Positions 7,921 to 17,029 of a DNA stretch of 64,000 nt are shown piece after piece (within the stretch, counting starts at the first letter, position 1; each line of letters opens with the position of its first letter). The notes under the pieces were generated by a model that saw only the letters and a program-made list of their open reading frames with translations, was not told the DNA's origin and made no database searches. The position numbers were made by a program, and so were the translations under genes. The DNA is from Streptomyces stelliscabiei (GTDB taxonomy: Bacteria > Actinomycetota > Actinomycetes > Streptomycetales > Streptomycetaceae), in NCBI RefSeq assembly GCF_014873495.1, contig NZ_JADBGF010000001.1, positions 2,976,001 through 3,040,000 on the forward strand, given 5' to 3'.

Positions 7921-8949
7921 GTGACCTTCAAGGCTGAGTACATCTGGATCGACGGCACCGAGCCGACGGCCAAGCTCCGCTCGAAGACGAAGATCTTCGC
8001 CGACGACGCCAAGGGTGCGGAGCTGCCGATCTGGGGCTTCGACGGGTCTTCCACGAACCAGGCCGAGGGGCACTCCTCGGACCGCGTGCTCCAGCCGGTC
8101 TTCTCCTGCCCGGACCCGATCCGCGGCGGCGACGACATCCTCGTGCTCTGCGAGGTCCTCAACATCGACATGACGCCGCACGAGTCCAACACCCGTGCCG
8201 CGCTGCGTGAGGTGGCCGAGAAGTTCACCGCCCAGGAGCCGATCTTCGGCATCGAGCAGGAGTACACCTTCTTCGACGGCGAGCGCCCGCTCGGCTTCCC
8301 GATCGGCGGCTTCCCGGCTCCCCAGGGCGGCTACTACTGCGGTGTCGGCGCCGACGAGATCTTCGGCCGTGACATCGTCGAGGCCCACCTGGAGAACTGC
8401 CTGAAGGCCGGTCTCGCCATCTCCGGCATCAACGCCGAGGTCATGCCCGGCCAGTGGGAGTTCCAGGTCGGACCGGTCCCCCCGCTGGAGGTCGCCGACC
8501 ACCTGTGGGTGGCCCGCTGGCTGCTCTACCGCACCGCCGAGGACTTCGACGTCTCCGCGACGCTGGACCCGAAGCCCGTCAAGGGCGACTGGAACGGCGC
8601 CGGCGCGCACACCAACTTCTCCACGAAGGCGATGCGCGAGGGCTACGACGCGATCATCACCGCGTGCGAGTCGCTGGGCGAGGGCTCGAAGCCGCTCGAC
8701 CACGTCAAGAACTACGGCGCCGGCATCGACGACCGCCTGACCGGTCTGCACGAGACCGCCCCGTGGAACGAGTACTCCTACGGTGTCTCCGACCGTGGCG
8801 CCTCGGTCCGTATCCCGTGGCAGGTCGAGAAGGACGGCAAGGGCTACATCGAGGACCGCCGCCCGAACGCCAACGTCGACCCGTACGTCGTGACACGGCT
8901 GATCGTCGACACCTGCTGCACCGCGCTCGACAAGGCCGGCCAGGTCTGA
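7921..8949 (+). CDS. glnII: Glutamine synthetase type II (eukaryotic-like, GSII)
   Basis: 342 aa. The GTG at 7921 is chosen because GAAGGA lies 9 nt upstream and known Streptomyces GlnII begins with TFKAEYIWIDG; an ATG at 7912 abuts the SD and is unlikely. GSII hallmarks: LPIWGFDGSSTNQAEG, EQEYTFFD, the PGQWEFQVGP metal/glutamate segment, NGAGAHTNFSTKAMRE, and NRGASVRIP-type GASVRIPWQVEKDGKGYIEDRRPNAN near the end. Smaller than GSI and octameric or decameric, it has no adenylylation site, so GlnE should not regulate it. Control is expected through the GlnR box upstream. Confidence 0.97.
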   Translation: MTFKAEYIWIDGTEPTAKLRSKTKIFADDAKGAELPIWGFDGSSTNQAEGHSSDRVLQPVFSCPDPIRGGDDILVLCEVLNIDMTPHESNTRAALREVAEKFTAQEPIFGIEQEYTFFDGERPLGFPIGGFPAPQGGYYCGVGADEIFGRDIVEAHLENCLKAGLAISGINAEVMPGQWEFQVGPVPPLEVADHLWVARWLLYRTAEDFDVSATLDPKPVKGDWNGAGAHTNFSTKAMREGYDAIITACESLGEGSKPLDHVKNYGAGIDDRLTGLHETAPWNEYSYGVSDRGASVRIPWQVEKDGKGYIEDRRPNANVDPYVVTRLIVDTCCTALDKAGQV

Positions 8950-8978
8950 TCCGTCCGGGCCGCACGGGCCCGAGCTTC

Positions 8979-9017
8979 GCCGAAGGGCGTCCACCGAACC
9001 GGTGGGCGCCCTTCGGC
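8979..9017 (+). terminator. glnII terminator hairpin
   Basis: GCCGAAGGGCG pairs with CGCCCTTCGGC, with an inner CACC/GGTG extension, 30 nt after the glnII stop. Confidence 0.85.
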
Positions 9018-9149
9018 GTCCCCGGCCCGCCCAGGACCGGCCGGTGCGCACGGGTGTGTGACGGCAGAGACGTGGGTGTGATGTCAAAGAAGCGTCCAAG
9101 CAGTGAGAGGAGGCTCCTGCAACGGGCGTGTGTCTGCTTCAATGAACCC

Positions 9150-9272
9150 ATGGCCGGCTTCCAGAATCGACGCGCGACGGGTCGCCATGACCTGGAGCCC
9201 TTCTGGCCTTCCCGTCAGCACCACGACTTCGACCGGGTGTGTTGCCGCGCGACGAACGCGCCGGCCCTCTAA
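9150..9272 (+). CDS. Possible 40-aa small ORF upstream of the regulator gene
   Basis: From ATG 9150 a 40-codon frame with about 80% G/C at third positions runs to TAA, which is coding-like for this genome. The peptide is basic and His-rich, with a DRVCCRATNAPAL end carrying two adjacent cysteines. There is no strong SD; translation may be leaderless or the frame a regulatory leader. It fills the otherwise empty 370-bp gap before the OmpR-type gene. Recognised by composition only. Confidence 0.4.
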   Translation: MAGFQNRRATGRHDLEPFWPSRQHHDFDRVCCRATNAPAL

Positions 9273-9392
9273 AGCCGTACACCCCGGCCTTCGGTCGGCG
9301 CGGAACGACGTACGTCCCTCGGCGGGGCCGGCCACGAGCTCGGTCGCCGAGGTCTCCCGGACGAACCTCTCGCGCGAAAGAGCTGACCTCTC

Positions 9393-10046
9393 ATGGCGAA
9401 CACCCGTTCTCTGTCGACCGCCGCCCCGCTGACCTCCGCGCCGGGCGCCGCGCCCGTCGCCGTCCCCGCGCCCGGCGCCTCCCCCCGGCACCGGCTGCGC
9501 GCCGTGGGCCGGGACGAGGTCGTGGACATCACGGACTTCCTGCCGCCGGGCGCCACCTGGCTCCCGGCCCCCCAGCACACCCTGCCCTCGCTTCCGGGCC
9601 GGCCGCCGATGGTCGGCTACCTGGTGCTCCTGCCGGCCGACCAGCAGCCGCCGGTGCCGCCGTTCGCCGTCCCGGACGAGCGGCCTCTCGACCACGCGGG
9701 CTCCGCCGCGGGTCCCGCCTCCGGTTCCGGTCCCGGTTCCGTCGGGGCCGGGGACGAACTGGTCCGCGTCGACACCGTGCAGCGCACGGCCGAGGTCGGC
9801 GGGCGACCGCTCGACCTCACCTATCTGGAGTTCGAGCTTCTCGCCCATCTCGTCGCGCACCCCAACCGGGTGCACACCCGCGACCAGTTGGTCACCACGG
9901 TGTGGGGCTACGGACATGTGGGCGACGGGCGGACGGTCGACGTCCACATCGCCCGGCTGCGCCGCAAGCTCGGTGCGGAGTTCCGCCAGGCGATCCAGAC
10001 GGTACGGCGGGTCGGGTACAAGTACACGCCTCCACTGGCCCGTTGA
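9393..10046 (+). CDS. glnRII: OmpR-type winged-helix regulator, probable GlnRII
   Basis: 217 aa. The C-terminal half (about residues 125-215) is a clear OmpR/PhoB effector domain: LDLTYLEFELLAHLVAHPNRVHTRDQLV, then VWGYGHVGDGRTVDVHIARLRRKL and the final VRRVGYKYTPP wing. The N-terminal half is Ala/Pro-rich and lacks the acidic pocket and phospho-Asp of a receiver, so phosphorylation control is unlikely. In S. coelicolor the OmpR-type regulator GlnRII is encoded close to glnII; the symbol is given from that synteny and domain type (inference). GlnRII is reported to bind some GlnR targets. Start ATG has GAAAGAG upstream. Confidence 0.8.
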   Translation: MANTRSLSTAAPLTSAPGAAPVAVPAPGASPRHRLRAVGRDEVVDITDFLPPGATWLPAPQHTLPSLPGRPPMVGYLVLLPADQQPPVPPFAVPDERPLDHAGSAAGPASGSGPGSVGAGDELVRVDTVQRTAEVGGRPLDLTYLEFELLAHLVAHPNRVHTRDQLVTTVWGYGHVGDGRTVDVHIARLRRKLGAEFRQAIQTVRRVGYKYTPPLAR

Positions 10047-10145
10047 CGGCCGCCGCGCTCGCCGCGGGGCCGGTCCCCTGAAAGCGGATCTCCCGAGAGC
10101 GGATTCCCGTTCCGTACCGGCCGCCCGGCGGGCAGAGTCGGCGGT

Positions 10146-11153
10146 ATGAGACTTCTGATGCTGGGTGGTACGGAGTTCGTGGGCCGCGCCGTCGTGGAGT
10201 CGGCACTGGCCCGCGGCTGGGAGGTGACCGTCTTCCACCGGGGACGGCACGCGCCCGTGGCCGGGGTGCGGTCGCTGCTGGGCGACCGCACCGCGCCGGA
10301 CGGGCTCGCGGCGCTCGCCGACGCCCGCGCCGACGGGAGCGAGTGGGACGTCGTCGTCGACACCTGGTCGGCGGCACCGCGAGCTGTGCGGGACACCGCG
10401 CGCCTGCTGTCCGGCGTGGCCGAACGGTATGTGTACGTGTCGAGTTGCTCGGTGTACGCCTGGCCACCGGCCGCCGGGTACGACGAGCGGGCACCCCTGG
10501 TGGACGGCGCGTCGCCGGACGCCGACGGGACGGACTACGCCCACGACAAGCGGGGCGGGGAACTGGCCGCGATCGAGGCGTTCGGCCCCGACCGCTCGCT
10601 CCTCGTGCGCAGCGGGCTGATCCTCGGTCCGTACGAGAACATCGGCCGGCTGCCCTGGTGGCTCACCCGGGTCGCCCGGGGCGGACCGGTCCTGGCGCCC
10701 GGTCCCCGCGACCTCCCCCTCCAGTACGTCGACGTCCGCGACCTCGCCGCCTGGATCCTCGGGGCCGCGGAACAGGGAGCGAGCGGCGCGTACAACCTGA
10801 TCGGCCCCACGGGCACGACCACGATGGGCGAACTGCTGGACGCCTGTGTGCGGGTGACCGGCGGTTCGGCCGAACTCCGCTGGACGTCACCGGAGTTGAT
10901 TCTCGGCGCCGGGATCGAGCCGTGGACGCAGCTGCCGGTGTGGGTGCCCGGGGGGAGCGATCTGCACGACGCGCTGCACCGGGCCGACGTGTCCCGGGCC
11001 CTGCGGGACGGGCTCCGCTGCCGGGGTGTGGAGGAGACCGTACGGGACACCTGGGAGTGGCTGACGGAACTCGGCGGAATCGCGCCGCGGCGACCGGACC
11101 GGCCGGCGGTGGGGCTGGACGCCTCGGTGGAGGCGAAGCTGCTGGGGCTCTAG
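10146..11153 (+). CDS. NAD(P)-dependent epimerase/dehydratase-like (short-chain reductase) protein
   Basis: 335 aa. Begins with a Rossmann nucleotide-binding motif (MRLLMLGGTEFVGRAVVESAL, GGTxFxG type). A Tyr in the YVYVSSCSVYAW segment and a YAHDKRGGE stretch (Y-x3-K) supply the SDR-like catalytic residues, and LQYVDVRDLAAWIL is typical of extended SDR/epimerase proteins. The GGTEF/FHRG start resembles the plastid CSP41 and mRNA-binding atypical-SDR branch. Substrate unknown. It starts 100 nt after the OmpR-type gene on the same strand, so co-transcription is possible. Confidence 0.85.
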   Translation: MRLLMLGGTEFVGRAVVESALARGWEVTVFHRGRHAPVAGVRSLLGDRTAPDGLAALADARADGSEWDVVVDTWSAAPRAVRDTARLLSGVAERYVYVSSCSVYAWPPAAGYDERAPLVDGASPDADGTDYAHDKRGGELAAIEAFGPDRSLLVRSGLILGPYENIGRLPWWLTRVARGGPVLAPGPRDLPLQYVDVRDLAAWILGAAEQGASGAYNLIGPTGTTTMGELLDACVRVTGGSAELRWTSPELILGAGIEPWTQLPVWVPGGSDLHDALHRADVSRALRDGLRCRGVEETVRDTWEWLTELGGIAPRRPDRPAVGLDASVEAKLLGL

Positions 11154-11432
11154 CCGGGCAAACCGGCATGGGGACGGCGGTTCTCGCGCATCTCGGCCAG
11201 AGCCGCCGAAACTCCCCTTTCACGGGCTCCGCCTGGCCACCTCGCCATGTACACGCCGTAGGGGATCGACAACTCCCGGTGCCGCGTGGGGTGTTGAAAC
11301 CAGTTTGTCCCACGAATCTCTCATCAATTTCTGAGTCGCCTGAACACTCCTGGGACTCACCGCGTACTTGATGGAGCCGCTTCACTCCTGTCGGGCGCCT
11401 CGATAGCCCCGCAAGGAAGTCAGAGGAGTTCC

Positions 11433-13007
11433 ATGGGACGCAACACACGCAAACGACGTTCGCCGCTGGCCGTTCGGGCCATTGCCGCATCCGCGGCGCT
11501 CGCGGTCGCGGGCGGCGGCCTGGTCTGGGCGAACTTCTACGCCTCAGCGGGCGAGTCGAAGTCCAAGCCCAACGCGACGCTGGCGGCCGCCCAGGTGGCC
11601 ACCATCGCCTGCCCGGACGTCGGTCAGAAGCTGACGAACGTGCCGAAGAAGGCGCGCGCGGGTGTCGCCAAGGAGCTGGCGCTGCTGGACCGGCAGATCA
11701 CCGAGGCGTACAAGCGCCTGGCTGACACGCGCCAGGCGCAGGCGGGCGACGCCAACTTCGTCAACAACGCCATTCTCGGCCCGCTGAAGTCCAAGCGGAC
11801 GGCCACCATCGACCGGATCGCCATCAACATCCGGCGCGTGGGCGGCCAGGCTCCGCAGGGCATGGCGCAGCTCGCGGCCTGCCAGGGCAAGGGTGACCAG
11901 GCTCAGACCAACGCCGGCGGGGGCCAGGGTCAGAACCAGGGCGGCCAGAACCAGGGCGGCCAGAACCAGGGCGGCCAGAACAACGGCGGCCAGGGTCAGA
12001 ACCAAGGCGGTCAGAACCAGGGCGGCCAGAACGGCGGCCAGGGTCAGGGTCAGGGTGCCAACGGCCAGGGCGGCAACGGCCCGGTCGCGGGCGACTTCAT
12101 CAACATCAACCAGGTCCAGCCCAACGGTGGCCCCAAGGGCGTGAACGGCAACGGTCTCGCCGCCAACGGCAACGGTGGCTCGCGGGGCACCTTCACCACC
12201 AGCTGCGGCGTCAACAAGAACGAGCTGCGCAACTCGGACAACGTGATCGTCGCTCCGGGTGTCAGCAACGGCGCCCAGCACCAGCACGACTACGTGGGCA
12301 ACCAGAGCAACAACGCCTTCGCGAGCGACCAGGACCTGGCCAACGCGCAGACCTCCTGCCAGAACCAGGGCGACAAGTCGTCGTACTTCTGGCCGGTCAT
12401 CCGCATCCAGGACGGTTCGAACGACATCGACGCCAACAAGCCCGGCGGCGGCGCGGACAAGAACGTCGGCAAGATCGTCGAGCCGAGCCAGGCCCAGCTG
12501 AAGTTCGTCGGCAACAAGCGTGGCCCCGTCGTCGCGATGCCGCAGGCCCTGCGCATCATCACCGGTGACGCCAAGGCCTTCGTGAACGGCCTGAACAACG
12601 CCAACACGAACTGGAGCTGCACCGGCTTCGAGGACCGTGTGGTGACGGACAAGTACCCGATCTGCCCGCAGGGCAGCTCCGTGGTGCGGACGTCCTTCTT
12701 CCAGAGCTGCTGGGACGGCAAGAACATCGACAGCGCCAACCACCGCACGCACGTCGACTTCGTCGAGGCGGACGGCAGCTGCTCGAACGGCTTCCAGGCC
12801 ATCCCCCAGCTCCAGGTCCGCCTGGTCTACAACGTCCCGGCCCCGCAGATCCAGAACGGCCAGGTCGTGAAGCCCTACGCGGTCGACTCCTTCCCGGAGA
12901 ACCTGCACAAGCCGATCACCGACCACAACGACTTCATCAACTTCTTCAACCAGCAGACGATGAACAAGATGGTCCAGTGCATCAACAACGGCCAGAACTG
13001 CACGTAG
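11433..13007 (+). CDS. Secreted DUF1996 domain protein with Gln/Asn/Gly-rich linker
   Basis: 524 aa. GAGGAG precedes the ATG by 5 nt. Basic N-terminus plus hydrophobic signal ([28 protein letters not shown]). A helical domain bracketed by cysteines follows (residues about 56-152), then a long QNQGG repeat linker (about 163-210), then the DUF1996 domain. That domain's signatures are [31 protein letters not shown] and [13 protein letters not shown]. It is a common, conserved secreted family in actinomycetes and fungi with unknown function. Cysteine count suggests disulfides. It is likely cell-wall associated or extracellular. Confidence 0.9.
   Translation: MGRNTRKRRSPLAVRAIAASAALAVAGGGLVWANFYASAGESKSKPNATLAAAQVATIACPDVGQKLTNVPKKARAGVAKELALLDRQITEAYKRLADTRQAQAGDANFVNNAILGPLKSKRTATIDRIAINIRRVGGQAPQGMAQLAACQGKGDQAQTNAGGGQGQNQGGQNQGGQNQGGQNNGGQGQNQGGQNQGGQNGGQGQGQGANGQGGNGPVAGDFININQVQPNGGPKGVNGNGLAANGNGGSRGTFTTSCGVNKNELRNSDNVIVAPGVSNGAQHQHDYVGNQSNNAFASDQDLANAQTSCQNQGDKSSYFWPVIRIQDGSNDIDANKPGGGADKNVGKIVEPSQAQLKFVGNKRGPVVAMPQALRIITGDAKAFVNGLNNANTNWSCTGFEDRVVTDKYPICPQGSSVVRTSFFQSCWDGKNIDSANHRTHVDFVEADGSCSNGFQAIPQLQVRLVYNVPAPQIQNGQVVKPYAVDSFPENLHKPITDHNDFINFFNQQTMNKMVQCINNGQNCT
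11925..12075 (+). repeat. 15-bp coding repeat (QNQGG units)
   Basis: The unit CAGAACCAGGGCGGC recurs with variants, giving [15 protein letters not shown] units that form a flexible linker in the DUF1996 protein. Slippage changes length in whole codons. Confidence 0.85.
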
Positions 13008-13027
13008 TACCCGAGCGCTTCTGAGCC

Positions 13028-13075
13028 ACAGACGAAAGCCGGCGGTGGGATCTCCCACCGCCGGCTTTCGTCTGT
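13028..13075. terminator. Bidirectional terminator, 23-bp perfect stem
   Basis: Arms 13028-13050 and 13053-13075 are perfectly complementary. The hairpin sits between convergent genes, 20 nt after the DUF1996 stop and 59 nt from the lipoprotein stop. Confidence 0.9.
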
Positions 13076-13133
13076 CCTGATCCCCTGCCCCTCGCCTCCC
13101 GCTCCGACGTTTCCGGGAGCGGGGCCGGCACGG

Positions 13134-13586
13134 TCAGCCGCTGTGGCTGCCGTCGTTGTGGCTGCCACCGGGGTTCATGTGCGCGGATCCTTCCTGCATC
13201 TCCCCGCCGAGGGTGCCCTGCAGCCCGCCCACGGTCTTCTTCTGGCCGACGGCGACCCACTTGCGGCCGACGAGGTAGTAGCCGCCGTAGTCCTTGGCGC
13301 CGGCGAGCCACTCCGCCTGACCCCGGTCGGTGGCGAAGGTCGCGAGGACGAACTTGCCGTCGAAGTCGCCGTCCTTGTTGGTGCACAGGGCCTGGCGGAT
13401 GGTGTCCGCGTCCGTCTGCATGTCCGGCTTGCAGCCCACCTCGCCGGCGATGTGCTCCAGCGTCCCCGTCGCCGTCTTCGGGACCGCCGCCTCGGCGTCG
13501 TCGCCCGCGCCGCAGCCGGTCAGCGCCAGCAGGGCGGCGACCGCGCCGGCCGCGGCCCCCGCAAGCCTCTTCCTCGTCATACTCAT
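13134..13586 (-). CDS. Small secreted lipoprotein, unknown function
   Basis: 150 aa. GGAGGT lies 5 nt before the ATG. Signal sequence with twin positive start and lipobox LTGC (Cys about residue 25), so it is lipid-anchored outside the membrane. The mature part has two further cysteines (GEVGCKPD and RQALCTNKDG) that may pair, then a compact alpha/beta region (GKFVLATFATDRGQAEWLAGAKDYGGYYLVGRKWVAVG). The C-terminus is His/Asn/Gly-rich (GGSHNDGSHSG) and might bind metal. No recognised family. It is divergent from the GH89 gene. Confidence 0.8.
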   Translation of the reverse strand: MSMTRKRLAGAAAGAVAALLALTGCGAGDDAEAAVPKTATGTLEHIAGEVGCKPDMQTDADTIRQALCTNKDGDFDGKFVLATFATDRGQAEWLAGAKDYGGYYLVGRKWVAVGQKKTVGGLQGTLGGEMQEGSAHMNPGGSHNDGSHSG

Positions 13587-13701
13587 CCGTACCTCCGGGT
13601 CCGTTCAGGCGACGTGAACGCGCCAGCTCCGTGCGCACCGTTGTTCACGGACGGTCGCCCCGTTAGCGTGCCGCCACTGTCGACACAGGGGGCACACAGA
13701 C

Positions 13702-16700
13702 ATGAACAGTCCGTCGCGACGCATGGTGCTGGGCTCGGCCGGTGTCATCGGCCTCGGGACCCACCTGCGGTGGTCGGCCCCGGCCCACGCCGCTGAGAGC
13801 CCTGGCGAGGGCCCCGTCTTCGATACGGCTCCCGCGCACTCGGCGCTCAATCGGCTGCTGCCCGGTCATGCCGGACAGTTCCGGCTCAGTCTGCTCGACC
13901 GGAGCGGCACGGTCGACCGGTTCCGTGTCACAGGCACCAAGGGAGACATCCAGGTCCAGGCCACCACACCGGCCACTCTGCTCATGGGCGTCCACTGGTA
14001 CCTGAAGTACGTCTGCGGGGCCCACCTGGCCTGGAACGGCAGCCAACTGGACCTGCCGAGCCGTCTTCCCGCCCCCGCCCGCCCCCTGGAGGGATCCACC
14101 GCCCTCCCCCACCGCTTCGCCCTGAACGACACCAACGACGGGTACACCGCCCCGTACGCGGACTGGACGTACTGGGAACACCAGATCGACCTCCTGGCGG
14201 CGCACGGCTGCAACGAGGTGCTGGTCGTCGCGGGGATGGAGGCCGTCTACCACCGGCTGCTGAAGGACTTCGGCTACTCCGACGAGGAGTCCCGCGCCTG
14301 GCTCCCCGCCCCCTCCCACCAGCCCTGGTGGCTGCTGCAGAACCTCTCCGGGTACGGCGGCCCGCTCTCCCCACAGCTGATCGCCCGCCGGGCCGGCCTC
14401 GGCCGGCGCATCACCGACCGCCTGCGCGAGCTGGGCATGTCCCCGGTACTCCCCGGCTACTACGGGCACGTCCCCAAGCAGTTCGTCGAGCGCAACGGCG
14501 GTGACGCGCACGTCGTGCCGCAGGGCGTCTGGCACGGCTTCGAGCGCCCCGACTGGCTCGATCCGCGCACCGACTCCTTCGCCCGGGTCGCCGCCTCCTT
14601 CTACGGTCATGTACGGGACGTGTTCGGCGCGGCGGCCCACTTCAAGATGGACCTCCTGCACGAGGGCGGCACCGCGGGCGACGTACCCGTCCCGGACGCG
14701 GCGCGGGGCGTCGAACGCGCGCTCCACAAGGCCCACCCGGACGCCACCTGGGTGATCCTCGGCTGGCAGGAGAACCCGCTGCCGGAACTGCTGGACGCCA
14801 TCGACCGGTCGAGAATGCTGATCGTCGACGGCGTCTCCGACCGCTACGCCGGTGTCACCGACCGCGAACGCGACTGGGGCGGCACCCCGTACTGCTTCGG
14901 CACGATCCCCAACTTCGGGGGCCGGACGACCATCGGGGCCCGCGCGCACCTGTGGACCGACAAGTTCTTCGCCTGGCGGGACAAGCCGGACAGCGCTCTG
15001 GTGGGCACGGCGTACATGCCGGAGGCCACCGACCGCGACCCGGCGGCCTTCGAGCTCTTCTCCGAACTGGCCTGGGCACCGGGGAAGATCGACCGGGCCG
15101 CCTGGTTCTCCGCGTACGCCGACTTCCGCTACGGCGGCCGCGACGACGCGGCCCGCGCGGCCTGGCGGGCGCTGCACGAGACCGCGTACCAGCAACGGGC
15201 CGTGGAACGCAGCGACCCGCACGACTCGCTCTTCTGCGCCCGTCCGGACCTCGCCGCGGACCGCGCCGCCGAGTACGCGCCGCGCACGCTGACCTACGAC
15301 CCCGGCCGCTTCGACGCGGCCTTCGCCGGGCTGCTGGACGTGGCGGGCGGGCGGCGCCGCAACCCGGCGTACCGGTACGACGTGGTGGACCTGGCACGGC
15401 AGGCGCTCGCGCACCGGAGCCGCCAGTACCTGCCGCAGCTGCGGGCGGCCCACCAGCGCAAGGACCTCACGACGTTCCGCGCGCTGTCCACGCTCTGGTT
15501 GCGGCTGATGCGGCTGTCCGACGAGGTCACGGGCACGGACGGGGCGTTCCTGCTGGGGCCGTGGGTGAACGACGCGCGGCTGATGGCGACGAACGACGCC
15601 GAGCGGGCGGAGTTCGAGCGGACGGCGAAGGTCCTGATCACGGTGTGGGGCGGGCGCGCCACCTCCGACGCGGGGGATCTGCACGAGTACGGCAACCGGG
15701 AGTGGAACGGCCTGATGGCCGACTTCTACGTCCCGCGCTGGCAGAAGTGGCTGGACGCCCTGGAGGACGCGCTCGCGACGGGGACCGCTCCGGCGGCCGT
15801 GGACTGGTTCGCGTTCGAGGAGCCGTGGACCCGGGAGCGCAGGGACTATCCGCTGCGGCCGGTGGGTGACGCGTACCGGACGGCGGCGCGGGTGCGGGAC
15901 GTGCTGGCGCGGGCGCCGTACCAGGGGACGCTGACCGTCACCGCGGAGCCGCCGGTGCTGCCGCCCGGCGGGAGCGCGCGGCTGTCGGCGGTCTTCCGCA
16001 ACGTCAACGGGCTGCGGGACACCGGGCGGGTGGACTTCGCGCTCGGCGGCTTCGCCGGTACGGCCGAGCCGGAGGGGCCGACATCGTTGCCGGGCGTCGC
16101 GGCGGCGGGGTCGGGGACGGTCCGCTGGCGCGCGCACACGCCGGGTGCGCCGCTCGACCGGCCGCTACGGCCGCTGCCCTACTCGGTCACGGTCGCGTAC
16201 GGGCCCCGGGGCGAGGACCGGGTCGAGGGGCGCTTCGACGGGACGCTGTTCGAGGCGGGGGCGCTCGATCCGGGGTGGCGCACCTACACGAACAACGGGG
16301 CCGTCTTCGGGCAGCTCGGGGGCCGTTTCGCGATCGACGGTGCCGGGGCGGACCTGTGGCGGGGGACGTCGGAGTTCGGCACGGCCTATCGGGCGGGGGC
16401 CTTCCGGGACGGTACGTCCGTGACGCTCCGGGTCGACTCCCAGGCGGCCACCGGGAACTGGGCGCGGGCGGGGATCGTGGTGCGCGACGTGCTCGGTACG
16501 GCCGGGTCGAAGGGGTTCGTGAATCTGGCGGTCACTCCGGCCAACGGGGTGGTGCTGTCGTACGACAGCTCGGGCGACGGGACGCTCGACACGTACCGGC
16601 GGATCACGGGGGTGAAGGCGCCGGTGGTGCTGCGGTTGAGCCGGGTGGGGGTGGGGGCGTACGTGGGTGAGTGCTCCGTCGACGAGGGGGCGACCTGGCG

Positions 16701-16830
16701 GGTGGTGGCGCCGGTGAGTGTGCCGGGAGCGGCGAGTGGGGGGCAGGACGTCGGGCTGTTCATGAGCGCGACGAACGGGGGGAGCGGGGCGAGGGGCCTG
16801 GTCGAGTTCAGCGGGTGGCAGCTGACGTGA
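13702..16830 (+). CDS. Secreted alpha-N-acetylglucosaminidase (GH89, NAGLU family)
   Basis: 1042 aa. The N-terminus (SRRMVLGSAGVIGLG, ending in AHA) looks like a Tat signal peptide. Residues about 30-750 match GH89: N-terminal beta domain, then LNDTNDGYTAPYADWTYWEHQ, CNEVLVVAGMEAVYHRLL, LSGYGGPLSP, YCFGTIPNFGGRTTIGA and MPEATDRDPAAFELFSELAW. The glutamates in LLHEGG and MPEAT sit where GH89 has its acid/base and nucleophile (family knowledge, approximate). GH89 enzymes remove terminal alpha-GlcNAc from glycans such as mucins or heparan-type chains. An additional C-terminal beta-rich module (about 760-1042) resembles DUF1349/laminin-G-like carbohydrate-binding domains. It stands alone. Confidence 0.88.
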   Translation: MNSPSRRMVLGSAGVIGLGTHLRWSAPAHAAESPGEGPVFDTAPAHSALNRLLPGHAGQFRLSLLDRSGTVDRFRVTGTKGDIQVQATTPATLLMGVHWYLKYVCGAHLAWNGSQLDLPSRLPAPARPLEGSTALPHRFALNDTNDGYTAPYADWTYWEHQIDLLAAHGCNEVLVVAGMEAVYHRLLKDFGYSDEESRAWLPAPSHQPWWLLQNLSGYGGPLSPQLIARRAGLGRRITDRLRELGMSPVLPGYYGHVPKQFVERNGGDAHVVPQGVWHGFERPDWLDPRTDSFARVAASFYGHVRDVFGAAAHFKMDLLHEGGTAGDVPVPDAARGVERALHKAHPDATWVILGWQENPLPELLDAIDRSRMLIVDGVSDRYAGVTDRERDWGGTPYCFGTIPNFGGRTTIGARAHLWTDKFFAWRDKPDSALVGTAYMPEATDRDPAAFELFSELAWAPGKIDRAAWFSAYADFRYGGRDDAARAAWRALHETAYQQRAVERSDPHDSLFCARPDLAADRAAEYAPRTLTYDPGRFDAAFAGLLDVAGGRRRNPAYRYDVVDLARQALAHRSRQYLPQLRAAHQRKDLTTFRALSTLWLRLMRLSDEVTGTDGAFLLGPWVNDARLMATNDAERAEFERTAKVLITVWGGRATSDAGDLHEYGNREWNGLMADFYVPRWQKWLDALEDALATGTAPAAVDWFAFEEPWTRERRDYPLRPVGDAYRTAARVRDVLARAPYQGTLTVTAEPPVLPPGGSARLSAVFRNVNGLRDTGRVDFALGGFAGTAEPEGPTSLPGVAAAGSGTVRWRAHTPGAPLDRPLRPLPYSVTVAYGPRGEDRVEGRFDGTLFEAGALDPGWRTYTNNGAVFGQLGGRFAIDGAGADLWRGTSEFGTAYRAGAFRDGTSVTLRVDSQAATGNWARAGIVVRDVLGTAGSKGFVNLAVTPANGVVLSYDSSGDGTLDTYRRITGVKAPVVLRLSRVGVGAYVGECSVDEGATWRVVAPVSVPGAASGGQDVGLFMSATNGGSGARGLVEFSGWQLT

Positions 16831-17029
16831 TGGGGGGCCTCGGGTGCGTTCTGCGGGTGCGGGCCCGGTGGGGCTTCTCGAAGAACGCACCCCCGCATCC
16901 CACCCCCCAGCCGCCCCACCCAGCGGAGCGCCGCGGTGACCATCCGACCATTCGCTCGTTCTGCTGAACGTGCAGTCACAGGATGTCGCCCCGCGCCGCC
17001 CCGCATCGTCCCGCGCCCAGGAGTCGGTC

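Noticed and set aside
13663..16137. Long minus-strand open frame opposite the GH89 gene
   Set aside because: Shadow of the GH89 coding sequence; composition not protein-like.
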